This document shows, piece by piece, positions 1-6,452 of a DNA stretch of 7,849 bases. Position 1 is the stretch's first letter. Every line of letters starts with the position of its first letter. The stretch lies in NCBI GenBank assembly GCA_947258805.1, contig CAMYJV010000149.1:1-7849 (forward strand), read 5' to 3'. The notes below the pieces were generated by a model, which saw only the letters and a list, made by a program, of their open reading frames with translations, was not told the origin of the DNA and made no database searches. Position numbers and translations under genes: made by a program. Source of the stretch: an uncultured Gammaproteobacteria bacterium (GTDB lineage Bacteria; Pseudomonadota; Gammaproteobacteria; GCA-2729495).

Positions 1-1368
1 CAGCTCACCGGAGATGAACCGGTCGATGGTCTGGTGGAAGTGCCGCAGCCGCAGCTCCTGCTCGCACAGATTCATGCCTTTGAAGGAATCGGATTTCACC
101 CCGGCCTGCATGGTCACCATGTTTGATCCGTCCTCAGCCAGGACGTTGGCGAGAATCGGGTCGAAAGTCCCGTCGAAAGCGTCTCCGTAGCTTATCTGCT
201 CGCTGTGGCGGTGAACCTGATGCCGCGGGCGGTCGATCTTTGCCGAGCCCGGCGGTCGCTGCTGCATGATCAGAAAATCGTAGTAGCACTTGTTCGGGTC
301 TGTCGCGTGGGGACGATAACGGAAGACCACGCCGGAGCCCGGAGTCTGGGTGAAGGTGGTGTTGGGGAAGAAGGTGTAGTGATACTGATGCACCAGCTGC
401 TCGTCGTTCATCCGTTTGAACGGCAGGTAGGTGTCGTCTTCCATGGCGCGGCGCTGGCGAATGATTTCCAGGTGAATGTCCTTGGCGGAGCCCGAGTACC
501 CCTCTGCGTCAGAGCCGAGGCCCCTCAAGGCGAAATGATCGCGCAGCGGCGTGATGGTATCCCGATCTTCCACCACTTCGCTTACGGTGCTGTTGAAGTT
601 CAGCATGCGGGAGTGAATGCCCAGCAGCTCGATGGGAATGTCGTGCCCCTCGCCGAACTCGATCATGTCGGGATGCAGCGACGCGAAGTGATAGCTCTCG
701 TTGAAGGCGTCTACCGCGTGCTTCCAGTTGCCGTTCCACTCGAACGTCTGGTAGTCGATCATGTCCCACTTCTCGAACTCGTAGGTTTCGAGATGCTCGG
801 CGGGCTCACCCAGGTACTCCTTCAGCGGGATGGTGTCGTGATCCATGTTGAACCACAGCCAGCCGGCCCAGGTTTCCACTCGCACCGGCGGCAGACCAAG
901 ATCATCGTAGGGCACCCCGTCGTCCCACTGGCGGAAGAACTGCGGGTCAGCGACGGCTTTTACAGACCCATCGTTGTTCCACTGCCAGCCGTGAAACGGG
1001 CAGGTAAACGCGTCTGCCTCCCCATCCTCGGCCTGGACGAGCCGGTTACCCCGATGCTGGCAGACGTTGTAGAACCCGCGAATCACGCCGTCGTTGCCCT
1101 TCACGAACAGGAAGGATTCCTTGCCCAGCTCGTGGACGAAGAAAGCGCCTCGCTCGGACAGATCGTCCACGCGCGTGACGATCTGCCAGGTCTTGGTCCA
1201 GATGGTGTCCCATTCCGCCTGCATGAACTCTGGAGAGTAGAACCGCTGGCCATGGATGGGCTCGGTGCCCAGGTCGACGTTACCGACGCGGGGCATGAAG
1301 GGTCGCGCCTGGAAGTCGCCCTCGCGGGGATTCTCGCGGGCGAGAAATTCCTGCTCGATCTTAGCCAT
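1..1368 (-). CDS. Rieske non-heme iron oxygenase, large (alpha) subunit, C-terminus cut by window edge
   Basis: Catalytic subunit of a Rieske ring-hydroxylating-type oxygenase, which uses O2 and electrons from a separate reductase to hydroxylate or demethylate its substrate in the cytoplasm. 456 residues are visible with no stop, close to full length for the family. The N-terminal Rieske domain carries CQH at 103-105 and CPFH at 123-126, giving 2Fe-2S ligands C103, H105, C123 and H126. The catalytic domain has NESYHFASLH at 223-232, so H227 and H232 bind mononuclear iron; D413 in AEDGSN is the likely third ligand. The residue expected to bridge the two metal centres is Glu224, where naphthalene dioxygenase has Asp; carnitine monooxygenase CntA also uses Glu. 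The ATG is fixed by AGGAG at 1376-1380, eight bases upstream. It is co-transcribed after the MDR reductase, 17 bp away. No ferredoxin or flavin reductase lies in the window. The family call is firm; the substrate cannot be told. Confidence 0.93.
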   Translation of the reverse strand, partial: MAKIEQEFLARENPREGDFQARPFMPRVGNVDLGTEPIHGQRFYSPEFMQAEWDTIWTKTWQIVTRVDDLSERGAFFVHELGKESFLFVKGNDGVIRGFYNVCQHRGNRLVQAEDGEADAFTCPFHGWQWNNDGSVKAVADPQFFRQWDDGVPYDDLGLPPVRVETWAGWLWFNMDHDTIPLKEYLGEPAEHLETYEFEKWDMIDYQTFEWNGNWKHAVDAFNESYHFASLHPDMIEFGEGHDIPIELLGIHSRMLNFNSTVSEVVEDRDTITPLRDHFALRGLGSDAEGYSGSAKDIHLEIIRQRRAMEDDTYLPFKRMNDEQLVHQYHYTFFPNTTFTQTPGSGVVFRYRPHATDPNKCYYDFLIMQQRPPGSAKIDRPRHQVHRHSEQISYGDAFDGTFDPILANVLAEDGSNMVTMQAGVKSDSFKGMNLCEQELRLRHFHQTIDRFISGEL

Positions 1369-1375
1369 GGTTGAT

Positions 1376-1380
1376 CTCCT
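1376..1380 (-). promoter_or_regulatory. Ribosome binding site of the Rieske oxygenase gene
   Basis: On the minus strand AGGAG sits seven bases before the ATG ending at 1368. It lies in the 17-bp gap after the oxidoreductase stop codon, which supports translation of the second gene from a shared transcript and fixes the oxygenase start. Confidence 0.7.
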
Positions 1381-1385
1381 TTGGG

Positions 1386-2396
1386 TTAGTCGGCGGCTAC
1401 CTTGATCAGTTGGGTGCCGAAGTTTGCCCCGGTCAGCACGCGAATTAGGGCCTCCGGTGCCCGCTCGATGCCGTCGAGGACATCCTCCGCATATTTGAGC
1501 TCGCCGCACAGAACCAGGTCGGCCAGCCGGGCGTGGGCTTCCTCGAAGCGATTCGAAAAATTGAAGACGTAGAAGCCGGACATTTCCGCCTGCCGGTACA
1601 CCAGGTTGAAATAGTTCTTCGGCCCGTACCAGTCCAGATCGTGATTGTATTGAGATGTGCCACCGCACAGCACCACGCGAGCGCCCTGGGCGATAAGCCC
1701 CAGGCAGGTGTCGAGAATCTCGCCGCCCACGTTGTCGAAATAGATGTCGATGCCTCGGGGGCAGGCCTGCTGCAGGCGTTCTGCAACGTCGTCCGTTTTG
1801 TAGTTGATGGCCTCGACGCACCCCAGTTCTTCTGTCAGCCAGCGGCATTTGTCCGCGCTGCCGGCAATGCCTACCACCCGGCAACCTTGCAACCGGCCCA
1901 GCTGGCACACAAGCGAGCCCACGTTGCCCGCGGCGGCTGAGACCACCAGGGTGTCACCGATGCGCGGCCGGGCGTACTCGCACATGCCGAAATAGGCCGT
2001 TGCCCCGCCGGCACCGAGGACGTGCAGCAGGGTGCTTTCAGGAAGGTCCAGCCGTGGGCGAACCTTGCGCATGCCGACCCCTCTGGAGATGGCAAACTGC
2101 TGCCAGCCCAACTCTCCGACCACCAGATCATCCACCGCATAGTTCGGGTTGCGGGACTCGACCACGCGTCCGAGGCCGGTGCTGCGCATCTTCGCGCCGA
2201 TGGCAATGGGCTTGCGGGAGATGCCGCCTGATGTAAGCGCCATCCGCAGCGGCGGCGTAACCACCAGCCAGCGGACTTCGACGAGAATCTCGCCCTCGGC
2301 CGGAGCGGCCGTTTCTTCGGTGCCCATGCTGAAATTGCCGGGCTGGACCTCGGCCTCCGGCCGTGAGGCCACTGTCCAGTGGTGGTTCTGACTCAT
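1386..2396 (-). CDS. NADP-dependent oxidoreductase, MDR superfamily (CurA/prostaglandin-reductase-like)
   Basis: Zinc-independent medium-chain reductase of 336 residues, the usual family length. Members reduce the C=C bond of alpha,beta-unsaturated ketones or aldehydes with NADPH in the cytoplasm. The N-terminal GroES-like half has the substrate-side loop TPPLRMALTSGG (48-59 approximately), diverged from the common DPxMRGRM form. The Rossmann half shows AAAGNVGS at 154-161, followed by GCRVVGIAGSADKCRWL from 171, and the hallmark YFDNVGGE at 219-226. No catalytic zinc-ligand pattern was noticed. ATG at 2394-2396 follows GGGGAGG at 2407-2413. It is the first gene of a two-gene unit with the Rieske oxygenase. 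It could act on a product of the oxygenase pathway, but it lacks the flavin and iron-sulfur domains needed to be the oxygenase's electron-transfer reductase. Family call firm; substrate unknown. Confidence 0.92.
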   Translation of the reverse strand: MSQNHHWTVASRPEAEVQPGNFSMGTEETAAPAEGEILVEVRWLVVTPPLRMALTSGGISRKPIAIGAKMRSTGLGRVVESRNPNYAVDDLVVGELGWQQFAISRGVGMRKVRPRLDLPESTLLHVLGAGGATAYFGMCEYARPRIGDTLVVSAAAGNVGSLVCQLGRLQGCRVVGIAGSADKCRWLTEELGCVEAINYKTDDVAERLQQACPRGIDIYFDNVGGEILDTCLGLIAQGARVVLCGGTSQYNHDLDWYGPKNYFNLVYRQAEMSGFYVFNFSNRFEEAHARLADLVLCGELKYAEDVLDGIERAPEALIRVLTGANFGTQLIKVAAD

Positions 2397-2434
2397 GAGT
2401 TGCCGTCCTCCCCAAATAGCAACAGCCGAAGGGT

Positions 2435-2464
2435 ATTGTTTTAGGAAAGGTCAGGCAGAGTCAA
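2435..2464 (-). promoter_or_regulatory. Candidate sigma-70 promoter for the oxidoreductase-oxygenase unit
   Basis: Read on the minus strand, TTGACT (2459-2464; 5 of 6 to the -35 consensus) is separated by 18 bases from AACAAT (2435-2440; 4 of 6 to the -10 consensus). It ends about 38 bases before the oxidoreductase ATG. The -35 is good, the -10 is moderate, and the spacer is one base longer than ideal. This is a sequence-pattern call only. Confidence 0.4.
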
Positions 2465-2473
2465 CCGGTGCGC

Positions 2474-2523
2474 CCAGCGGGACGAAAAGCGGCGGACGAT
2501 CAATGCGGGTTCCAGCGGGACGA
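2474..2523. repeat. Pair of 12-bp direct repeats upstream of the candidate promoter
   Basis: CCAGCGGGACGA occurs at 2474-2485 and again, identical, at 2512-2523, a 38-bp offset. Both copies lie just upstream of the candidate minus-strand promoter at 2435-2464, between it and the terminator at 2603-2631. They could be regulator sites or chance in GC-rich DNA. Apart from these, the promoter and the terminator, I see nothing in 2397-2660. Confidence 0.4.
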
Positions 2524-2599
2524 TAGGGGTAACCTGCAGCACCCTGCCTTCGTCCGTTTGTGCGTCGTATCGGGCGAGCGCCCGTTTATTCGGCTAAAG

Positions 2600-2631
2600 A
2601 AAAAGCCCGCCAGGCGTTGCCGGGCGGGCTT
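2600..2631 (-). terminator. Rho-independent terminator of the repeat lipoprotein gene
   Basis: A perfect 9-bp stem pairs AAGCCCGCC (2603-2611) with GGCGGGCTT (2623-2631). The loop can form three further pairs (GGC/GCC) closing on GTT. On the minus strand the stem is followed by a U-rich tract (TTTTT then CTTT, complement of about 2596-2604), so it ends transcripts coming from 3803 towards 2661. It starts about 30 bases after that gene's stop codon. It also separates this gene from the oxidoreductase unit. Confidence 0.9.
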
Positions 2632-2660
2632 CTTGAGGCCCGCGGGATCGGGCCGCTTGC

Positions 2661-3803
2661 TCAGATCTTCAGGTTCAGGCTTTTGATTACCTCCAAAGGC
2701 ACGAAGTTTGAGCCGTGGGGGATCCCCTTTGCGGCTGCGTACCGGCTCACGGCGGAAAAGGTCTGTCGGCCGAGCTTACCGTCGATGGGACCAACGGTGT
2801 AACCCTTGTTTTCAAGCGCCCGTTGCAGCGCCATGACGTTGTTTTCTGTCGCATTCACCTGGCACAGCACCGGTTTCCAGGTCAGCTCAGCGTCGGCGAT
2901 CTTTTCCGTTTTGGCGACGGTGCGATACTTCGCGGGAATCTTGTTTCGGTTCTCCTTGGCGGGCTGCACCAGCTTACGCACGGATATCGTTTCGTACTCG
3001 GCTGGGATAGCGACTTCCCGCGTCTTGGCAGGCTTTTTGACCACCCTCTTGGTGATCGTCGTGTATTCCGCCGGCACCTCGATTTCCTTGGTGTGGGCGG
3101 CCACGTCGACGACTTTGCGGGTGATCGTCTTGTAGGATGCGGGGACTTCCACCAGGCACATCACCTCACCCGTGGCGCTGGTGCTTTGCGAAAGCACGGG
3201 GTCCGAGAAGCCACTTGCGGGCCCGCGCTTCCAAACCGTATATGCCGGCTTATCCAGAACCTCCTCGGTCACGGTGCGGAACGTGGCAGGCACCTCAATC
3301 ACCTTCTTGCTGGCTGGCTGAACGAGTAACTGCTCGGTCACCATTTCGTACTCTGCGGGAACAGTCTCGATGCGCGTGCTCTCTTCCTTGACCAGCACCC
3401 GTTCCTGAACGGTTTCATAGCTTGCAGGAACAACGGTGACGGATTCGCTCTCTTCCTGAACCAGCACCTGTTCTTCCAGCGTACGGTACTTTTCCTCAGT
3501 CAGAACGCGTGCATAGCACTGTCCCGGTTTAGCGTCCGGCGGAAACAGGGCGTCCGTGGTCTGCGACGGCTTATCCTTCGCACCCAGCTGCGTCTGCAGA
3601 CTCTCGATGCGCGCGTCGCGGGTCTTGACGTCCTGTTCAAGCGAGTTGATGTGGGCGTCGTCCTGCGCGCCAGTCGCACCGGAAGCCAGCTTCGGCGCGT
3701 CATTGTCGGTAGCGCTGGTCATTGCGCCTGCGGTTGCACAGCCGGTTGTAACAATGGCCGAGCAAAGCAGCGCCACCCCTTTCAGTTCCTTCCAGTCAAT
3801 CAT
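2661..3803 (-). CDS. Lipoprotein with eight 23-residue repeats and C-terminal peptidoglycan-binding domain
   Basis: Predicted outer-membrane lipoprotein that probably bridges to the cell wall; 380 residues. The signal peptide ends at TTGC, making C22 the lipidated cysteine; Ala at +2 would not retain it in the inner membrane under the E. coli rule. Residues 47-75 look like a short coiled coil. Repeats of exactly 23 residues follow, with consensus PA-Y-TV-E-VLV--AS---EV, starting near 103, 126, 149, 172, 221, 244, 267 and 290. A 26-residue insert (195-220) containing C216 interrupts units 4 and 5. C96 and C314 flank the array. Residues 319-370 resemble a PG_binding_1 domain (NVMALQRALENKGY, then GPIDGKLGRQT). 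ATG at 3801-3803 follows AGGAG at 3810-3814. It is transcribed alone, with its own terminator. Similar uncharacterised proteins exist in gammaproteobacteria, as I recall; the precise role is unknown. Confidence 0.88.
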   Translation of the reverse strand: MIDWKELKGVALLCSAIVTTGCATAGAMTSATDNDAPKLASGATGAQDDAHINSLEQDVKTRDARIESLQTQLGAKDKPSQTTDALFPPDAKPGQCYARVLTEEKYRTLEEQVLVQEESESVTVVPASYETVQERVLVKEESTRIETVPAEYEMVTEQLLVQPASKKVIEVPATFRTVTEEVLDKPAYTVWKRGPASGFSDPVLSQSTSATGEVMCLVEVPASYKTITRKVVDVAAHTKEIEVPAEYTTITKRVVKKPAKTREVAIPAEYETISVRKLVQPAKENRNKIPAKYRTVAKTEKIADAELTWKPVLCQVNATENNVMALQRALENKGYTVGPIDGKLGRQTFSAVSRYAAAKGIPHGSNFVPLEVIKSLNLKI

Positions 3804-3833
3804 TTGAATCTCCTGCGATGGTAGTCATTACCT

Positions 3834-3855
3834 AATGGGCTCTCTGCAGCCCATT
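3834..3855. repeat. Perfect 8-bp inverted repeat upstream of the lipoprotein gene
   Basis: AATGGGCT (3834-3841) and AGCCCATT (3848-3855) are exact reverse complements with a 6-base loop, CTCTGC. The element begins 31 bases before the lipoprotein ATG, so it lies in that gene's leader or promoter. No U tract follows on either strand, so it is not a good intrinsic terminator. It could be an operator for a dimeric regulator or a leader RNA hairpin. Confidence 0.5.
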
Positions 3856-3864
3856 TCGTTACCT

Positions 3865-3909
3865 GGCACGATAGGTGTGCAGAACCCTGTTAGATAGGCA
3901 CGATTGGTG
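3865..3909. repeat. Near-perfect 13-bp direct repeat in the divergent intergenic region
   Basis: GGCACGATAGGTG (3865-3877) and GGCACGATTGGTG (3897-3909) differ at one base and are offset by 32 bp, about three helical turns. They lie between the divergent lipoprotein and protease genes, where shared regulation would act. Function is not known. The rest of 3804-3995 shows no promoter I would defend. Confidence 0.45.
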
Positions 3910-3995
3910 GGTTTTACCGCGATTTAACATACCGACCGCTTGGGGTTTGCTTCCGGGTTCGGATATCTCAACTAGACTTCAAGAAGGCCCACTGA

Positions 3996-4685
3996 TTGAG
4001 GCTCGATACATCAATGCCGCACATGTACCTGCTGCTGCTCGTTTCGATGTCGGCATTGGCGACCGCAAGTCCTTTTGATGAAGGCGAGCTGAATCAAATC
4101 GTTCGGCCTATCACAACGACCGTGAGCTTCGCCGATGGCGGATTGCAGCTGAACCGCGGAAACGGATTCGTTGTCGGTCACCGCTTCTATACCGCCTATC
4201 ACAACATTCAGTCTCACACGGGCAGCATCGTCCATCAGCACACCGATATCGGCGGCTTCAGGGTGCAGCCTTCGGCAGTGGACGTTGAGCACGACCCGGC
4301 TGTCTTTGAGCTGCCTCCGGATCTGTGTCGAAGCTGGTGCAACAGCCGTCGAATAGCTTTGCCCGGGGCAGCGCAGCAGGTGGCCTGGCTGCAACCGGTT
4401 GGCGGAGACCAGGGGATCAGCGTCTGGCGTTCCGGCAACGTCAACAATATTGCTTTCAAGTCCCAGGGCGCGGATGAGAGCCTCGCGGCGTGCGAACGCA
4501 ACGTCGTGGTCGAGGTCGACGAGCCATTCTATCCCGGCAGCTCCGGCGGACCGGTGTTCGACGCGCATTCCGGCGCCATCGTTGGGTTGATTCAGGGGAG
4601 TTTCGAACGCGAGGATGGCGAGTCGACCGGCTACTACAAGCCGGTCGAATGCCTTCTGGCGCGGTTGGGCACTAGTCCTTCTTAA
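3996..4685 (+). CDS. Secreted trypsin-like serine protease (S1 fold)
   Basis: Predicted exported endopeptidase of up to 229 residues. The N-terminus has a hydrophobic signal (YLLLLVSMSALATA, 11-24) with likely cleavage after ATA before SPFDEG. The catalytic triad is visible: H69 in FYTAYHNI, D100 in VEHDPAVFEL, and S183 in GSSGGPVFD (181-189). Cysteines at 111, 115, 166 and 219 could form disulfides in the periplasm. There is no PDZ domain, so this is not a DegP/HtrA protein; it is a stand-alone trypsin-fold domain. The start is uncertain: TTG at 3996 has AAGAAGG (3981-3987) eight bases upstream, whereas ATG at 4014 gives 223 residues and has only GAGG, 12 bases upstream. Both leave a usable signal peptide. 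It diverges from the repeat lipoprotein and converges with the next lipoprotein, overlapping it by 14 bp. Natural substrate unknown. Confidence 0.88.
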   Translation: MRLDTSMPHMYLLLLVSMSALATASPFDEGELNQIVRPITTTVSFADGGLQLNRGNGFVVGHRFYTAYHNIQSHTGSIVHQHTDIGGFRVQPSAVDVEHDPAVFELPPDLCRSWCNSRRIALPGAAQQVAWLQPVGGDQGISVWRSGNVNNIAFKSQGADESLAACERNVVVEVDEPFYPGSSGGPVFDAHSGAIVGLIQGSFEREDGESTGYYKPVECLLARLGTSPS

Positions 4686-5091
4686 AGCCCTTCAAAGCTG
4701 CCGCCGGGTCTTTCAGCGCGTCCTCGCCGATTACCTCGCTGGCCGATTCCATGCCGGACTTCGTGGCGCTATCGACCGCGCTGTCCATGGCGCCTTTGGC
4801 TGTGTCTGACGCCATCACCTTGGCATCGGCGAGCGCCACGCCTGCCTCGTCCTTCGCTTGCCCGAACGCGTCTCCTGCCACCGCTTTCACCTCTTCGATG
4901 GCCTCGTCGACCGCCTCTCCGCCCACGTCGCGGGCGTTGTCCAGGACGTCCTGTACGACCTCCTTACTTTCTTCATAGATGGTTTCAGCGGGTTCGCTTC
5001 CGGTCGCGCTGCTCTTGTTCCCGCCTGAATCACAGGCGGAGACAGATACCGCCACTCCGATGATGAATGCCGATCTGATCACATGTTTCAT
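4672..5091 (-). CDS. Small acidic, helical lipoprotein of unknown function
   Basis: 139-residue predicted lipoprotein. The signal peptide MKHVIRSAFIIGVAVSVSAC ends in a VSAC lipobox, so C20 is lipidated. Asp follows at +2, which in E. coli would keep it in the inner membrane; that rule varies between genera. After a short Gly/Ser linker the mature part (about 35-128) is rich in Ala, Asp, Glu and Lys, with few aromatic residues, and reads as long amphipathic helix with loose repeats (for example DEAIEEVKAVAGDAF then AKDEAGVALADAK). It resembles LEA- or YtxH-like helical proteins in composition only. I chose ATG at 5089-5091 because AAGGA (5099-5103) lies seven bases upstream; an in-frame GTG ending at 5112 would put a polar extension before the signal. 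Its 3' end overlaps the protease gene on the opposite strand. Function not recognised. Confidence 0.8.
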   Translation of the reverse strand: MKHVIRSAFIIGVAVSVSACDSGGNKSSATGSEPAETIYEESKEVVQDVLDNARDVGGEAVDEAIEEVKAVAGDAFGQAKDEAGVALADAKVMASDTAKGAMDSAVDSATKSGMESASEVIGEDALKDPAAALKGFKKD

Positions 5092-5135
5092 ATTGCTTTC
5101 CTTGGATACCACTCTGAGTTCGAGTCAGCATTATT

Positions 5136-5270
5136 GTGACCTGCGGTGGAGGCCGGATCTGCCGGCTACTGAAAAATGTGTGTAAAACCGGTCTGACCGG
5201 GCGCTTTAAGCCGAACATCGCGCAGATTGCCGCGCGGCATCAGGACGTACGGTTTGTAAAAGACGAGTAA
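5136..5270 (+). pseudogene. Possible remnant of a thioredoxin-like gene (tentative)
   Basis: The gap between 5092 and 5349 holds a plus-strand open frame ending at TAA 5268-5270, about 44 codons from GTG 5136. Its end reads GRFKPNIAQIAARHQDVRF then VKDE, which resembles the helix-then-strand stretch after the active site in thioredoxins (a P-x-I-x-x-I/L-A pattern, then D-V-x-F-V-K). No intact CxxC active site is present; C-G-G-G-R-I-C has wrong spacing. No Shine-Dalgarno precedes either GTG (5136, 5178). I infer a decayed 3' fragment if anything; it may equally be a chance open frame. Otherwise the gap shows only a short palindrome and an 11-bp near-repeat. Confidence 0.2.
5188..5200. repeat. 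Short perfect palindrome CCGGTC-T-GACCGG
   Basis: Two 6-bp arms are exact reverse complements around a single T. It lies between the divergently oriented lipoprotein (start 5091) and channel gene (start 5350), a position suited to an operator, but short GC-rich palindromes arise often by chance. Confidence 0.3.
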
Positions 5271-5349
5271 AACGACGCGTCAGGCAGTATTTCCCGGACC
5301 GTTGGTTCGCTAGATTGTTCGCTCGGAATAGAAAGAGTGGGGAACCATA

Positions 5350-6379
5350 ATGGATGTACTAGCTGATTTTCTGTCGCCGTTAATGAGCTCGCTTGGTGAG
5401 TTTGTACCCAATTTTGTCGGGGCCTTGGTCGTCCTGTTGATCGGCTGGCTGGCAGCCAAGCTGATCGGCAAGGCCGTCTATCGATTGATCGCCGCGACGG
5501 GATTGAGCGAACGTGCCGGTGGCGATAGCCAGCGGCTGAAGATCGAAGTCGTCGCCAGCCGGTTCGTGTACTACCTCATTCTCTTCTTTGTCCTCGTATT
5601 CGTGCTCAACAGTCTGGGTTATGGCGCCGTTCTCGATCCTGTCAAATCCATGTACGACACGCTGCTGAGGGCGGTTCCCGATATCATCGCCGCAGGCATA
5701 ATCGGTCTGATTGGCTACATGGTCGCCAGCATTGTCGCATCGCTGGCGGAAATGGCAGGTGAGGGGCTCGAGCGATTGATGGAGAGGGGAGGGGTCACGG
5801 GCGTGGATGTTTCACGGGTACTGCACATCTTCGTTTTCGTGCTCGTGTTCGCGCCCGCGCTGCTGGCCGCTTTCGAAAAGCTGAATATTGACATCATTTC
5901 CGTTCCGGCCACGCAGATGCTGAACGATGTGCTGAATGCCGTGCCCAAGCTCCTGGCTGCCGGCTTGATACTTCTGGTTTCGTTCATAGCCGGTCGCATC
6001 ATCAGCAGTTTGGTGAGTCAGGCCCTGGCTGGTCTGGGCGCTGACAACCTCCCGGCGCGTATGGGTGCGGCTGGTATTTGCCGGTAGCATTATCGTCGGT
6101 CTTGTGATTCTCGGGGGCGGGAACTGGCTGGCCAATCTCGCTTTCAATGGCCTGCGCAATGCCGGCAGCAATCTGGCGCCGTTTGCCCGCTTCGCGATCC
6201 TCGGCCTGGTTCTGGCCATGGGCTTGAAAGCGATGGGGCTGGCAGACGAGATCGTCAATCTTGCTTTCGGCCTGACGCTGGGGGCCCTGGCGGTTGCGTT
6301 TGCCCTGGCGTTTGGCCTTGGCGGACGTGAAGCAGCCTCTAGGCAGCTGGAGGACTGGATGGGCCGGGTGCGGCAGTGA
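5350..6379 (+). pseudogene. Mechanosensitive-channel-like 'conserved TM helix' protein, disrupted by deletion and frameshift
   Basis: Inner-membrane protein of the TM-helix-repeat family related to small-conductance mechanosensitive channels. ATG 5350 follows GTGGGG (5337-5342). The first frame runs 245 codons to TAG 6085-6087. It has about five hydrophobic helices (20-45, 68-90, 107-133, 156-178, 197-225) with VP-started units at residues 19, 109 and 198, a period near 90. The remainder continues in the +1 frame from about 6065 to TGA 6377-6379: LVFAGSIIVGLVILGGGNW, then a Gly/Ala-rich pore-like helix AFGLTLGALAVAFALAFGLGG and the tail GREAASRQLEDW. Joining the frames after LPARMG puts the fourth unit near residue 243 instead of about 288, so about 45 residues (a length of 3n+2 bases) are missing where the frame changes. 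The second part has no Shine-Dalgarno of its own. A truncated five-helix product could still be made; a working full channel is unlikely. Confidence 0.72.
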
Positions 6380-6452
6380 GGACCCAGTTGGTGCCTTGTC
6401 AGGGGCAGGGAGAGTGCCGATTTGTGTGGCTGTGCCCGGCGGGAGATCGCCC

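Noticed and set aside
205..1374. Long plus-strand open frame of 389 codons
   Set aside because: It is the antisense shadow of the Rieske oxygenase, whose iron-sulfur and iron-ligand motifs are intact on the minus strand. The plus frame shows no recognisable domain.
2715..3329. Plus-strand open frame of 204 codons
   Set aside because: Shadow of the 23-residue repeat lipoprotein; its apparent periodicity comes from the repeated DNA on the other strand.
3875..4078. Plus-strand open frame of 67 codons in the divergent intergenic region
   Set aside because: No ribosome binding site, no recognisable motif, and it overlaps the protease start in another frame.
4011..4568. Minus-strand open frame of 185 codons
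   Set aside because: Antisense to the serine protease, whose signal peptide and complete triad are clear on the plus strand.
3996..4685. DegP/HtrA-type periplasmic protease
   Set aside because: The protein ends shortly after the catalytic-serine half; there is no PDZ domain and no room for one.
6050..6090. Programmed +1 frameshift joining the two parts of the channel gene
   Set aside because: A frameshift alone would not explain about 45 missing residues judged by the protein's own repeat period, and I see no convincing slippery site.
6438..6451. Four-bp hairpin GGCG/CGCC around the ribosome binding site of the 110-residue gene
   Set aside because: Too short and too likely by chance in GC-rich DNA to claim translational control.
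6294..6452. Upstream extension of the 110-residue protein
   Set aside because: The extra residues overlap the channel gene's 3' part out of frame and look non-native; GGGAG at 6441-6445 fits the ATG at 6453.
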